A DNA stretch of 64,000 bases from Blastobasis lacticolella (lineage: Eukaryota > Arthropoda > Insecta > Lepidoptera > Blastobasidae). Made by a program: the position numbers and the translations under genes. Of this stretch, positions 1 to 10,500 are shown in pieces. The stretch spans positions 13,553,349 to 13,617,348 of the forward strand of contig LR990058.1 in assembly GCA_905147135.1 (NCBI GenBank), read 5' to 3'. Under the pieces are notes generated by a model. It ran no database searches, was not told the origin of the DNA, and saw only the letters and a program-made list of their open reading frames with translations. Positions within the stretch are counted from its first letter, which is position 1; every line of letters starts with the position of its first letter.

Positions 1-1039
1 ATATACGCCACTGTGATTGGTAAGCCAGCTTAACGCAAAATAATAATTTTTAATGTAAGCAAAGAGAACGTACTGGCCAATAGCGTAGCGTAACGTTCCA
101 AATAACGCAGGGTGTAAGAAACGTAATGTTTTTCCTCTTTTTGATCATGTGTGTGAAATATGATTATATAATGCTTTAGTTTTCTCCTTACTATTGTAAT
201 AAGTATTAATTATTATGATTATGCAGAACAATCTCTCAGAATAAAAAGTCTTCGCTAAGGGATACTCCACATGTTGGCTAAAACTCCACGAGATTTGGCC
301 AATGCGGGAATTCATTCTTGTAGTGACCTCCCGTATATGCTGGACATGTCTCGTCTGTTTGCTATAGACAAGGCGTCCATCACAAAATATTAGTATGAAA
401 AGAAAATAATTAATAGTCCAAATCAATTGGTCCTAGCTTAGGGCTGCCATACGTCCCGCACGTACGGTACACCAGGACATGCCCCGGTTTGAAGGGTTGT
501 GTTCCTCGCTATTTTTTTAACAATCACACCGCCTTTGCTGGGTAAACATCTCCTGACCACTACCCAATCGTCGCCATATACAACTTGCTCATGTGTTTAT
601 CATATACGACGCAGCTCTTTCAAGGCAAAATTCCTAAAATTTTGGGCACATACGCTTTCAATTTGTTTTCCTATGTCCGCATTGCGTGCTCAAGCCGGAT
701 TTTAAAAGCTAATATACCAAACATTTCGAGTTCACTGACCTAGGAACTTTAAATAAAAATTTTAGTTATTTATTACGAACGTCATAGGTTTTAAGAGATA
801 AAATGCCTTTCTGAGCTCGATTTTTCTTTTTTTTTAGTAAACAGACTACCTAATGGAAAGTGGTCATCATCGCCTTTTGCGGCAATGTTATGCGTTAAGT
901 CCATGTTGACTTTTCAGGTTGTTAACACCTGGGCTTAAATTTGTATGAAGTGGTTCTCGTCCGTTTACCATCGATTTTTCGAGCTATTTAAAAACAACAC
1001 AACTTGTTAGTGGCTTATTATAAGTTGACCTGACAAGTC
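1..1039. other. Non-coding stretch, no gene seen
   Basis: AT-rich DNA with only short chance open frames. Positions about 836-905 (an addition of the form 'ctaatggaaagtggtcatcatcg') resemble the tail of a dispersed repeat that recurs many times later in the window. No conserved protein, RNA or promoter could be supported. Confidence 0.5.
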
Positions 1040-1042
1040 TAG

Positions 1043-3343
1043 CCTCTAAATATAATATATTTCCAACAAACGAAAACAAGGGTAGAAGACTATGGTCTCT
1101 CAGATCACCACGGGGTCGTTGTGGAGATTGACACAGAGAAAATCATAAAAAAGAAACGTAATATAAAAATATCTAAACGGAATTTCTCTGAAAGTCAAAT
1201 AGATAAATTTAGACTACACTTAAGGGGCATTGACTGGCATTCATTAGTAACTGAAGAAAATAATATAAATCAGAATTTTATTATATTTAATAATGAAATA
1301 AATAAATTGATAAATTTGTATTTTCCAAGCAGGATAATAAAAATAAAAGAAAACGGGAATCAGCAGTGGCTAACAAAAGGTCTACGAATATCATGTAAGC
1401 ACAAGAGAATGTTACGTATCATACTTAACCAAACCAATAGCGATATAATAAAAAAACACTTAAAATCCTATTCCAAACTATTAAAAAAAGCGGTAACTTC
1501 TTCCAAAAGAATCTCCTACATAAAACAAATGGCAAGATCTGCAAATAAAACTATGTGGCGTATAATAAAAAATAAAACAAACAAAACACCAACATTAACA
1601 AATAAAAACATAAAGCTAAAAATAAATGACGAAATAATAAAATCACCAAAAAAAGTAGCTAATATATTTAGCAACTACTTTAGTACTATTGGGATAACGA
1701 ACTGTTCTCCACAAACACATAAAGTCCATAATAGCTCGGCACAGTATCAAACTATTAATAGTATGTACCTACGACCAGTGGACGAAAAAGAAGTGGGAAA
1801 AATCCTACGTAACCTAAAAAATAAATCAACTGTCGGAATAGATGAACTGCCCCCTAAAATCCTAAAACAATGCGCCCACGAATTCACTGCCCCCTTAGTA
1901 AAATTAATAAACCAATCGTTTAGAGAAGGGATCTTCCCAGACCTGCTAAAAATATCGATCATAAAACCCATATATAAAACCGGTCCTAAAACAAGCCCGA
2001 GCCAATACCGACCAATAGCCATGCTACCTAGTTTTTCTAAAGTATTCGAACGAGCAATGTCGGATCGTTTATATTCATTTTTAGAAAAATATAATATCCT
2101 AGATAAGGGACAATACGGTTTCAGGAAGCGCCGATCTACCACATTGGCTGTGTATAATTACGCGCAACAAGCTTACAATTATATAAATAAAAAACGCTAT
2201 GCGGTAGGCATCCTACTGGACATGTCCAAAGCGTATGACAGAGTACAACATGATATTCTTTTGACGAAATTATCAAATGTAGGTATTAGGGGTCAAGCGT
2301 ATAGTTGGTTGGCATCATACCTTAAAAACAGAATGCATTACGTACAAATAAGCCACATAGACCCAGATACAGGGTGTGTCGTAAACCACAAATCCAATGG
2401 AATGATCACAAATAGTTCAATCCCCCAGGGAAGCGTGCTGGGGTGTATTTTATTCTTAATCTACATAAACGACCTACCCAAAATTATAGAAACTGACTAC
2501 ATACTATTTGCCGACGATATTTCGCTTTTATTCGAATTTGACAAGGATACAGCTCGATTTAACGAAAAAATGACACGTACCTTAAATACAGTAATCCAGT
2601 GGTTAGATAACCATAACCTCCAAATAAACTACACAAAAACAAAAATAATTGAATTTAGACCACACCAAAAGTCTCCATTAAATGTAGAATTAAAAATAAA
2701 TAACAAAACTTTAAAAACAGTGTCCACTTGCACATTACTAGGTATAGAAATAGATACGCATTTATGTTGGAAAAATCATGTAGAAAAAGTCAAGTCAAAA
2801 TTGTCACGTTTCACGTACGCATTGTATCAACTTAAAATAAGTACTGATTGGAAAACGGCAATGTCAGCCTACTACGCTTATGCCTATTCGTGGTTGACTT
2901 ATGGCATCATACTGTGGGGCAACAGCCCGGAAGTTGGAAATCTTTTTATTCTTCAAAAGAAGTGTTTACGTATATTGGCAAATATAAATAATAAGGAAAG
3001 CTGTAAGCCGTTTTTTAAATCATACGATATTCTGACCTTGCCCTGCATATATATTTTAGAAATATCAAAGTTTGTAAGATATAACGAAAGCCTATTCGAG
3101 AATGCGCGGCTCAAAAATCGGTACGCGGCTCGGTCAATGAATAAAAACAAATTGGAACTACCCGCAAGTACGATGGCAATGTACCACTCTAGTCCGTATG
3201 TCTGCGCAATAAAAATATACAACCACCTTCCGAACGATATTAGGGCAGAGCGGGATGTAAACAAATTCCAAAGCAAACTGAAGCAATTCTTATTTAAAAA
3301 GGGTTATTATAATGTAAAGGAATTCTTTGACGATAAAATTTGA
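1043..3343 (+). CDS. LINE ORF2 fragment: reverse transcriptase with end of endonuclease domain
   Basis: The frame is open from 1043 (after a TAG at 1040-1042) to the TGA at 3341-3343, about 766 codons, and has no native start because the 5' end is lost. Visible reverse transcriptase blocks in order: YRPIAMLPSFSKVFER near 2007-2054, QYGFRKRRST near 2111-2140, the first catalytic Asp in LLDMSKAYD near 2213-2239, the IPQGSVLG turn near 2420, and the catalytic FADD box at 2507-2518. The thumb and C-terminal region (SWLTYGIILWG, then CLRILANI) follow, ending in a Lys-rich tail typical of CR1/Jockey LINEs. It would nick and copy LINE RNA, but this copy lacks the endonuclease and cannot be autonomous. 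Confidence 0.88.
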   Translation, partial: PLNIIYFQQTKTRVEDYGLSDHHGVVVEIDTEKIIKKKRNIKISKRNFSESQIDKFRLHLRGIDWHSLVTEENNINQNFIIFNNEINKLINLYFPSRIIKIKENGNQQWLTKGLRISCKHKRMLRIILNQTNSDIIKKHLKSYSKLLKKAVTSSKRISYIKQMARSANKTMWRIIKNKTNKTPTLTNKNIKLKINDEIIKSPKKVANIFSNYFSTIGITNCSPQTHKVHNSSAQYQTINSMYLRPVDEKEVGKILRNLKNKSTVGIDELPPKILKQCAHEFTAPLVKLINQSFREGIFPDLLKISIIKPIYKTGPKTSPSQYRPIAMLPSFSKVFERAMSDRLYSFLEKYNILDKGQYGFRKRRSTTLAVYNYAQQAYNYINKKRYAVGILLDMSKAYDRVQHDILLTKLSNVGIRGQAYSWLASYLKNRMHYVQISHIDPDTGCVVNHKSNGMITNSSIPQGSVLGCILFLIYINDLPKIIETDYILFADDISLLFEFDKDTARFNEKMTRTLNTVIQWLDNHNLQINYTKTKIIEFRPHQKSPLNVELKINNKTLKTVSTCTLLGIEIDTHLCWKNHVEKVKSKLSRFTYALYQLKISTDWKTAMSAYYAYAYSWLTYGIILWGNSPEVGNLFILQKKCLRILANINNKESCKPFFKSYDILTLPCIYILEISKFVRYNESLFENARLKNRYAARSMNKNKLELPASTMAMYHSSPYVCAIKIYNHLPNDIRAERDVNKFQSKLKQFLFKKGYYNVKEFFDDKI

Positions 3344-3643
3344 ATAAAGTAGCTAGGCGTTAATATTAGGTTTGATTATTTATTTGACATTTATGTGATA
3401 ATTTATGATTATAATGTTCCATATAGGTATAGGATGACATGAATATTGAATGTATGAATTGAACTTTCCTGATTATTTATTGACTCTTATAATTGTATTA
3501 ATATTTTGAAATTAAGCCTAATTACATAGAACTGTTTACATTATTAATTTAAGCAATACATTTTGCCATACCCACATGGGTTTCATGATGTAAGTACATT
3601 AAAACTGTAAGATCTTTTGTAACCTCATGAATGCAATAAATAC

Positions 3644-3646
<3 letters not shown>

Positions 3647-3674
<28 letters not shown>
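3647..3674 (+). repeat. (GATT)7 tail of the LINE
   Basis: Seven exact GATT units directly follow the AATAAATACATT at the LINE 3' end. This is the element's own terminal repeat and not an independent microsatellite. Confidence 0.85.
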
Positions 3675-3675
3675 A

Positions 3676-4506
3676 ATACTTAGTGTTGAGAATCAATATA
3701 TCTTGGTTAGCCACTGCAAAAAAAATGCGCAATTATTTTTAAAGTTCGTTGTTGTTTTTTCTATCCGTCTGTACGTTCTACTATGAAATGATTATTATAT
3801 CTTTTAATTCCGCCAAAGTATTACATACATTACAACATAAAACTACAGTGGTGTATTTTTTTATACCACTAAGGTGGCAAACAAGCTTCCAAGCTTGCTT
3901 GTATTATATGTATGTGTAGTGAAAGTTGTAATAACAAAAAACTCAAAATAAATAGGTGTAGGTAAACCTATGTATTTTAGTTAACACAAAACTGACGAAA
4001 CATGTATATAGAAAGTTACGAGTAAGAATCATAACATTTTAGTCTGACTTACTTGATGGTTTTGCCAGGTGACCATTTTCCAAATTTTCAATTATACCAT
4101 AACAAGGAGAGCCCAATTTCTACTGTACAATGATCTGCAGGCCAATCTATATTAGACTTACCAACCTAGGTGTGGATAATATAATATCGATACTTTTTCG
4201 TCCCTACCAAATCCTTACTAGGCAAGAACATAGAGGTCTCGCTGGGTAGACTTTTATCAAAAGTTTGGGCCATCATATAGAGTGTCCTCAACAATGTGTT
4301 GCGTCTACTTTTGTAAGGTGGCTGGCAACAGTGTTTTCTTTGCGTGGCTAGTGGCAGGCAACACTGAAAAAAAAACACTTTTCTAAGTTTTTGTGACGGT
4401 TATTTACGACAAAGTTTAAGTTAATATCTGTATTTTAAATTGTTTTTCGTGATATGTTTTTAGAGCTGTTGTACCTGAATTACATTATGAATAGCTTTAA
4501 TTAATT
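3676..4506. other. Intergenic region upstream of the Dah/dystrotelin-like gene
   Basis: No gene seen. Positions about 3845-3900 carry a dispersed repeat (ataccactaaggtggcaaac) also found near 16205 and 40970. The last 200 bases should hold the promoter and 5' UTR of the gene starting at 4507, but I cannot point to a TATA box or initiator with confidence. Confidence 0.4.
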
Positions 4507-4565
4507 ATGGCACTAAATAAATGGAAGAAAATTGAAAATGAGGCCGGCTACCCAACATACGTCCA
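4507..4565 (+). CDS. Dah-like exon 1 (start codon)
   Basis: Begins MALNKWKKIENEAGYPTYV and ends in phase 2 before GTAAGT. The first ATG of the frame, in good context. Encodes the start of the first EF-hand region. Confidence 0.75.
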
Positions 4566-7500
4566 GTAAGTTTAACATGTTGTATTGCAATATTATAATA
4601 TTTTAAAGATATACTGCTTTATTTACAGCTTTATTTTTACTTTATTTACAGCGAAGGTACAGGAAAGCAACAATATGATCATCCACAATTTCAAGAAATT
4701 ATCGAATTATTGGATCAGTATAATGAGATCAAATACAGTGTATACAGAATAGGATTCAAAATATTTGCCCTACAAAAGCAGTTAAAAGGTATAGTAACCT
4801 CGAGTTTTATTCAAAATTTACAACGATTGCGTAATTTGTATTTAATTAATTTTTTTGTGGTGTTTCTGTAGTTCCACCTCTCCGCATAAGCTCTGGAGTA
4901 TTTGCACGACACCAACTGAGCCTCTCAGAGAGCAGCCTTTCTTTGGATACAGCAGAACTGGAAGCAGTACTTGCCGATATATACTTTGCAGCTGAGAAAG
5001 AAGGATTATTCACTGGAAATGTTGATTTAGCTGTTGATTTACTTATAAATTTGTTGCTCAATGTATATGACAAGTAAGTAAAAAATTAAACTTAACACTT
5101 CTGTCTAACCCAAATACCAGAGTCTACAGCAGTGCTGACTAATGTAGGGAACATATTGTATGGACCAGCTAGATGAGTTGTGCCGACACCCATAGCACAT
5201 TTATTAATAAGCTTGAATAAATTCACACAGCACCATCTAGCCCCAAAGTAAGCAAAGCTTGTGTTATGAGTGCTAGATAACTGATAAGCTACCTATATAC
5301 TTCTTTTTTTAAATACATACTTATTAGACATACAACACCCAGACTTGGAACAGAAATTAAAATTTATCATTTCAATTTCTGTCCAGCTGGGAATCGAGCC
5401 TGGGACCTCTGTGTGGCATACCAATATTGATGTTAACCAACTTAACCACCCAGGTAGTTAATGTGTAGGCCGCCACAGTAACAGTGTTAATAATAATTAA
5501 TTTAATAATTATAATGCTAAAAGTGAATCAAGTTAAAATTTTAATATTGTCTGTATTGCAGAACAAATAGTTTCACGAGTTTAGTTGAACTGGGTTCAGT
5601 TTATTTTTATACAATTGTCAAATATTTAAAGTTAACAAACTACCGATAAATACTGTCTTCATTACTTTCCAGGGATAGAAAAGAACCAGTAAGAGTATTG
5701 GCAGCTAAAACATTACTCATAATATTGAGTGAGGAATCAATATCGGATAAATGGGCTGCTCTGGCGAACTGTTGTGCTGATCACAATGGTTGTGTTTCAC
5801 CGAAAAGACTGACAGCCTTACTGTCCCATATTGTGGCCATACCGGCCTACCTTGGCACAGAGTTCGACCAAACACAAGCAGATATTGATGCTTGTTTTGA
5901 TAAGGTAATTATAGATATTGAACAATGTTTTTTGTAATCTTGACACATTGGAGGTTTTTCAATGCTGATTGACACACTTTATGAGTACAAGTTGAGTTTA
6001 GTCTACATCCAGCACCTACCCTCGAACTACCCTACACCTATCCCACACCTACTCTACACCTCCTCTACACCTCTACACCTACCCTACACCTCCCCTACAC
6101 CTCCCCTACACCTCCCCTACACCTCCCCTACAACTACCCTACACCTACCCTATATCTACTCAACGCCTACCCTACACTTACTTTACCCCTACCTACTCTC
6201 TTGTTTGATTGATTCCGCTGTGTAGTAGTAGACAGAAAGCGACTGTATGTAATGGACTAATAGGACTAATATAAGGACTAAAGAAACCCACTTACGTTAC
6301 ACTGCGTAGTTTAAAAGATCTAAGTAAGTAAGAACATAGGGACAGAGAGCGGGAAGCGACTTTATTTATTTATTTGTTTAACTATTTATTGCACACAATA
6401 AAGAAATACAGAGATATAACTGACACAACAGGCACTACTTATTTCTAAAAGAAATTTCTTTTAACACTACTCTTACACACTCTACACTTTTCTATAGACT
6501 TTGTTTTAACACTATACAGGGTGTAAAAAGACCGCTAGCATTAATTAAAACCTCATATTCTACCCATGAAACTGAACAACTTTCCCCAAGAAACATACCC
6601 GCGGAAACTCATAGTTTAGGCAGAAATCGAGAATCTTTTAAAAAAAATGTGTATTTTTGTTCTAAAAAACATCGATCACAATTAATTTAGACACACAAAG
6701 TTCAAATTTAAGTTGAAATAAATGCACTTTAAGTAAAAGCACGCAATGTAAAGCTTGCGGGCCGGCCCGGCCGCGCGGGGTCAGTGGCCACTGGTCACGT
6801 GAGCGAGCGAGAGGCGTGCGCTGGACGATGTACATTGCGCGTCGCAATTAATTATTTATTTTAGGTAGCGAAATTATGAAGTCATTTCGGTGGGTATGTT
6901 TCTAGGGGAAAGTTGTTCAGTTTCATGGGTAGAATATGGGCTTTCAATTAATTCTAGCGGTCTTTTTACACCCTGTATATAGATAAGGGCCAAACGAACC
7001 CCCTACTACCATACTCTAATATCCCAGAGCGCCGGCATGCTGGGAGTGAGCGCGTCCCGGGTGGCTCTTTGGGGCGCGACGGCGGCGGCGCGTTGGCTGC
7101 CGGCAGCAAGGCGCGTACGCGACAGCCGCAACGCCGCCGATGTCTCCGTCGCATGCGCAGCTTGCTTGCAGCCGCTTATACAGGTATTTGAGCTGGGGAT
7201 AGAAAGCCTGAGGAGCAAAGAGGGGTGCTAGAGGTTTGACTTGTGTGTCTGTGGCTTTGTGTGTGTGGTTGCCGGCTCCGCGGCGCGTGCGCGACAGCCG
7301 GAACGCCGCCGATGTGTCCGTCGCCTGCGCAGCCTGTTTGCAGCCGCTTATACAGGTATTTTTTTAATGCATTTACTTTTAGGCACAAAAAGTGTAAAAT
7401 ATCAAGACAAAAAAGCTGACGAAGAGAAAGAGCTGGGGCGGGGTGCGGTGCCTCCAACGAAAAGAGAGGGGTGTTACAATTTTGATGAGTGTATCTGTGG

Positions 7501-10500
7501 CTGGTGGAGGTGTGTCTGTCTGTGACATCGTAGCTCCCGAACGGATGGACCGATTTTGATGCGGTTCTCTTTTTTTTTTTTTTTTTTTTTTTAATTTTAG
7601 ACTATCCAGGAATTTGACCGCCATCTCACCTGGTGGTAAGTGACGATGCGGTCGAAGATGGAGCATGCCTGTTTTAAAGACAGAATAATCGAGATGCTTC
7701 ATGGTTGTGTTTTATTAGAATCAAGTCAGTTCTTATGTAATAGTAATTAGTAGTTCAGAAAATATTTGGGTATGTGTAAACTTGGTTAGTATGACCATGA
7801 CTCAACCTGGTCATTTTCTCCCGGTAGCAGGGTCACAGAGGTCAGATGGCAGTCACTCCACTGTTATTATCTGATATGCTATATCATGGATCATGGCAGA
7901 CATGGAGAGCACAACCGGTAAATTAACGCTAAGATGATTACTATTTTTATATTTTATTTATGACATGTTCATTCACTTTCAGGTTTTAAAATTCAAATGT
8001 GAAAAGTGCAACGAGATATACTTCTGTGAGAACTGCTATTTATACGACAAGAATATGGATACGGTGCACTGCCACAAGAAATCTCATCTGGTTTACGAAA
8101 TTATAGATGGAGAGGTTGGTATAATTACAAAATATAAGTGCCATAGAAATTGTACCTCCAACATCAGAATTATACCTTAAGGGGATCCTTGTAAATTTTA
8201 ATATTAACAATAGTGGATCGTCCGGTTTCGGACGCCAGTCGCCGGTCGCCAATATCATAGTGTTTTTATGTCATAAAACCTTTTGCTTGGGCAGCAAGAA
8301 GTCAAATGGCCCTGTCCTGCCAAAGCCACTGATCCCCAAATCCCCACCCCATGCAGCACTGGATACCTTACTCACCAGCAAGAACACTATTTTTTAAAAT
8401 AGTATTGTTTGGCTGCGGTATCCTGTAAGGTGGAGGTACTTCCCCAGTCGGGCGGTAAATATGCACTGCACTGCCAAAGCCACGGTTTCTCATGGAGCAT
8501 TCGAGACCTTATTCATTCACTAGCAGGTTGAAAATACTATTTAAAATAGTATTGTTTGGCTGGGGTATCCTGTACTTCTCCCATTATGAATGCCCATTTT
8601 ACCCCACCTCTCAAGCTAAACACACTTTTTCTACCACCAGACACCTCCCACCCAATGCCTGAGCTTCATGAAGACGATGAGGCGATTCTTCTTCTGCACG
8701 AAGAAGGCTAAAACTAAGAAGACATCCAAGAAAGGCTCAAAGAAATCTTCCGAAAAGGAGAACCAGCCTGTGAGGCGCCGGAAGGATGGGAAACCCGTGA
8801 TATTCACCTCAACTGTTGGCAAGGCATCGGGACATACAGCTAGCAATCCGGCCAACGTGTTGCAGGATATCATAGCACAGTTGGAGACTCAGAATAAGTT
8901 AGTATGATCATCTTGGCGTTAATGTCCTGGTATCGCGCGTGACCCTGTTACCAGGGGAAATTGACCAGGATAATGATCACACATTCAGTCGCCTGAATGT
9001 GCAGGTTTCATAACAATGTTTTCCCTCAACTCAGAACAGAGTCATGGCGGCACAAGAGACTAGTCGGACCCCTTAAATTAAAGACTCAATTAGAAATACA
9101 CGTTGAATACTCTACAGAAAAAGCTGCTGTCCGTTTTCTAGTATACAGAGGGGATGTACCTACTATCAGAATAAGTTAGTACAGTGCCATGAACTTATCT
9201 GACCTGTTGACGGCGTCGCTGTTGTCGACAACGAAATATCATTTTAAAACGGCGACACTTAGTTCGAGTTTTCGCCACCAGGTCAGATAAGTTTGTAGTA
9301 CTGTATGATCTTTTGCTAAAAGTTTCCGCTATTTAAAAATCCACCAGTTGGTGTTAATGAGATAAGGTCTGATGTCAAAATAAAGCCCTGTCACTGGTTG
9401 GAATCGTCCACAATTTTACAGCAGATGTTTTTGTGATGTGTAACTCGGCAGAATTATGGTAACGGACCTTTTAGTGAAAACTCTCATAGTTGATGTAATA
9501 CTAAAGTTGTTTACACGATTGCGTGCAGACTACTAAGGCGCTGTCCTAATTGGCAACGGTCGTGCGACAAGCGGTTTTGAGATCTCCTATTGGTCGGGCG
9601 ACGTTAACATTATGTTATTCTTTTGTATGTTGTGTATTATAGAAAGTTAATTTAATGTCTTATAATTATTAAAGACCGATAGACCACATTGTGCAGCTGT
9701 TGAACTGTTGTAGTAAACGTAACAATACAATACTTATGATACGACAAAATAACTTACTGTATCGAAATATTTTTTCCTTTCAGAGCCCTGAAAGAGCTAT
9801 CGACGCATCTTGAGAAAGTGCCGATGGAATCGGACGCGGAGCTGAAAAGTAAAGTTGACGCGCATTTCAATCAGATGAGCACGCAAATCAACAGGCTAAA
9901 ACTAGTTAAGGTTTGTGTTTTTATATGCAGGCTTCCATCTGTTCCAACGCGTTTTGTGAATATAGCAAAGTGATACTCATAGAGTAACTTTATCATAACT
10001 TATAAGGTACTTACTGATATCCTACAATCACGAAATTTAGCAACAAGCAATGTTATATAGCTCAAGTAAACAGGAAAAAACCAACTTTATTAATTTGTAC
10101 ATATACTCATTTGGCTATACAAACACAAGTTCTTGTTAGCACCGCGCCTGTATCTTTGTTATTTGGGTTCGCAACAAAAGTGTTAAAACAATATATTTCT
10201 TTATCTTCACTAGGAAAACCTATCCCTGGCGCCCGAAGCACCGGTCGAATCTCAAAAACCCGAGAAGATTGACCGTCCACAAGCCTTTGACCTCTTCAGT
10301 CCCATACTAGTCGAGGATACCAAGCAGTCCAAGACTGACAACCTGAAGAGCCAACCCAGGGTGCTAAGCCTGGACTCTGGAAACTTCTCTGTGATCTCCA
10401 AGCAAGCTGAGAGCCAGAACTTGTTGACAGTGTCAGGGGACGCTCTGAAGCCAATTGTGAATCATGCTACGACGGACAGCATTTCCACTGTCTCCATGAA

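Larger units (their letters stand above)
1040..3675 (+). mobile_element. 5'-truncated non-LTR retrotransposon (LINE, CR1/Jockey group)
   Basis: The element is delimited on the right by a (GATT)7 tail at 3647-3674, a typical microsatellite-like 3' end of CR1/Jockey-group LINEs. On the left, homology stops just inside the end of the apurinic endonuclease domain: only the last strand survives, seen as the residues YGLSDHHGVVVEI at 1091-1129, containing the terminal SDH motif. Just upstream a short run reading NIFPTNEN in another frame looks like a frameshifted continuation. Most of the endonuclease and any first ORF are missing, as expected for 5' truncation during target-primed reverse transcription. 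The reverse transcriptase frame is intact, so the copy is probably young. Exact clade (CR1, Daphne or Jockey) is uncertain. Confidence 0.85.

Noticed and set aside
3647..3674. Telomeric or CRISPR-like repeat
   Set aside because: It is GATT and not TTAGG, has no spacers, and is attached to a LINE 3' end.
6008..6200. Low-complexity Pro/Thr/Tyr-rich coding exon
   Set aside because: It is a minisatellite inside a confirmed intron of the Dah-like gene.
7094..7355. False duplication from unmerged haplotypes
   Set aside because: About nine synonymous changes in 30 codons is far above normal heterozygosity, and the flanks differ by large indels.
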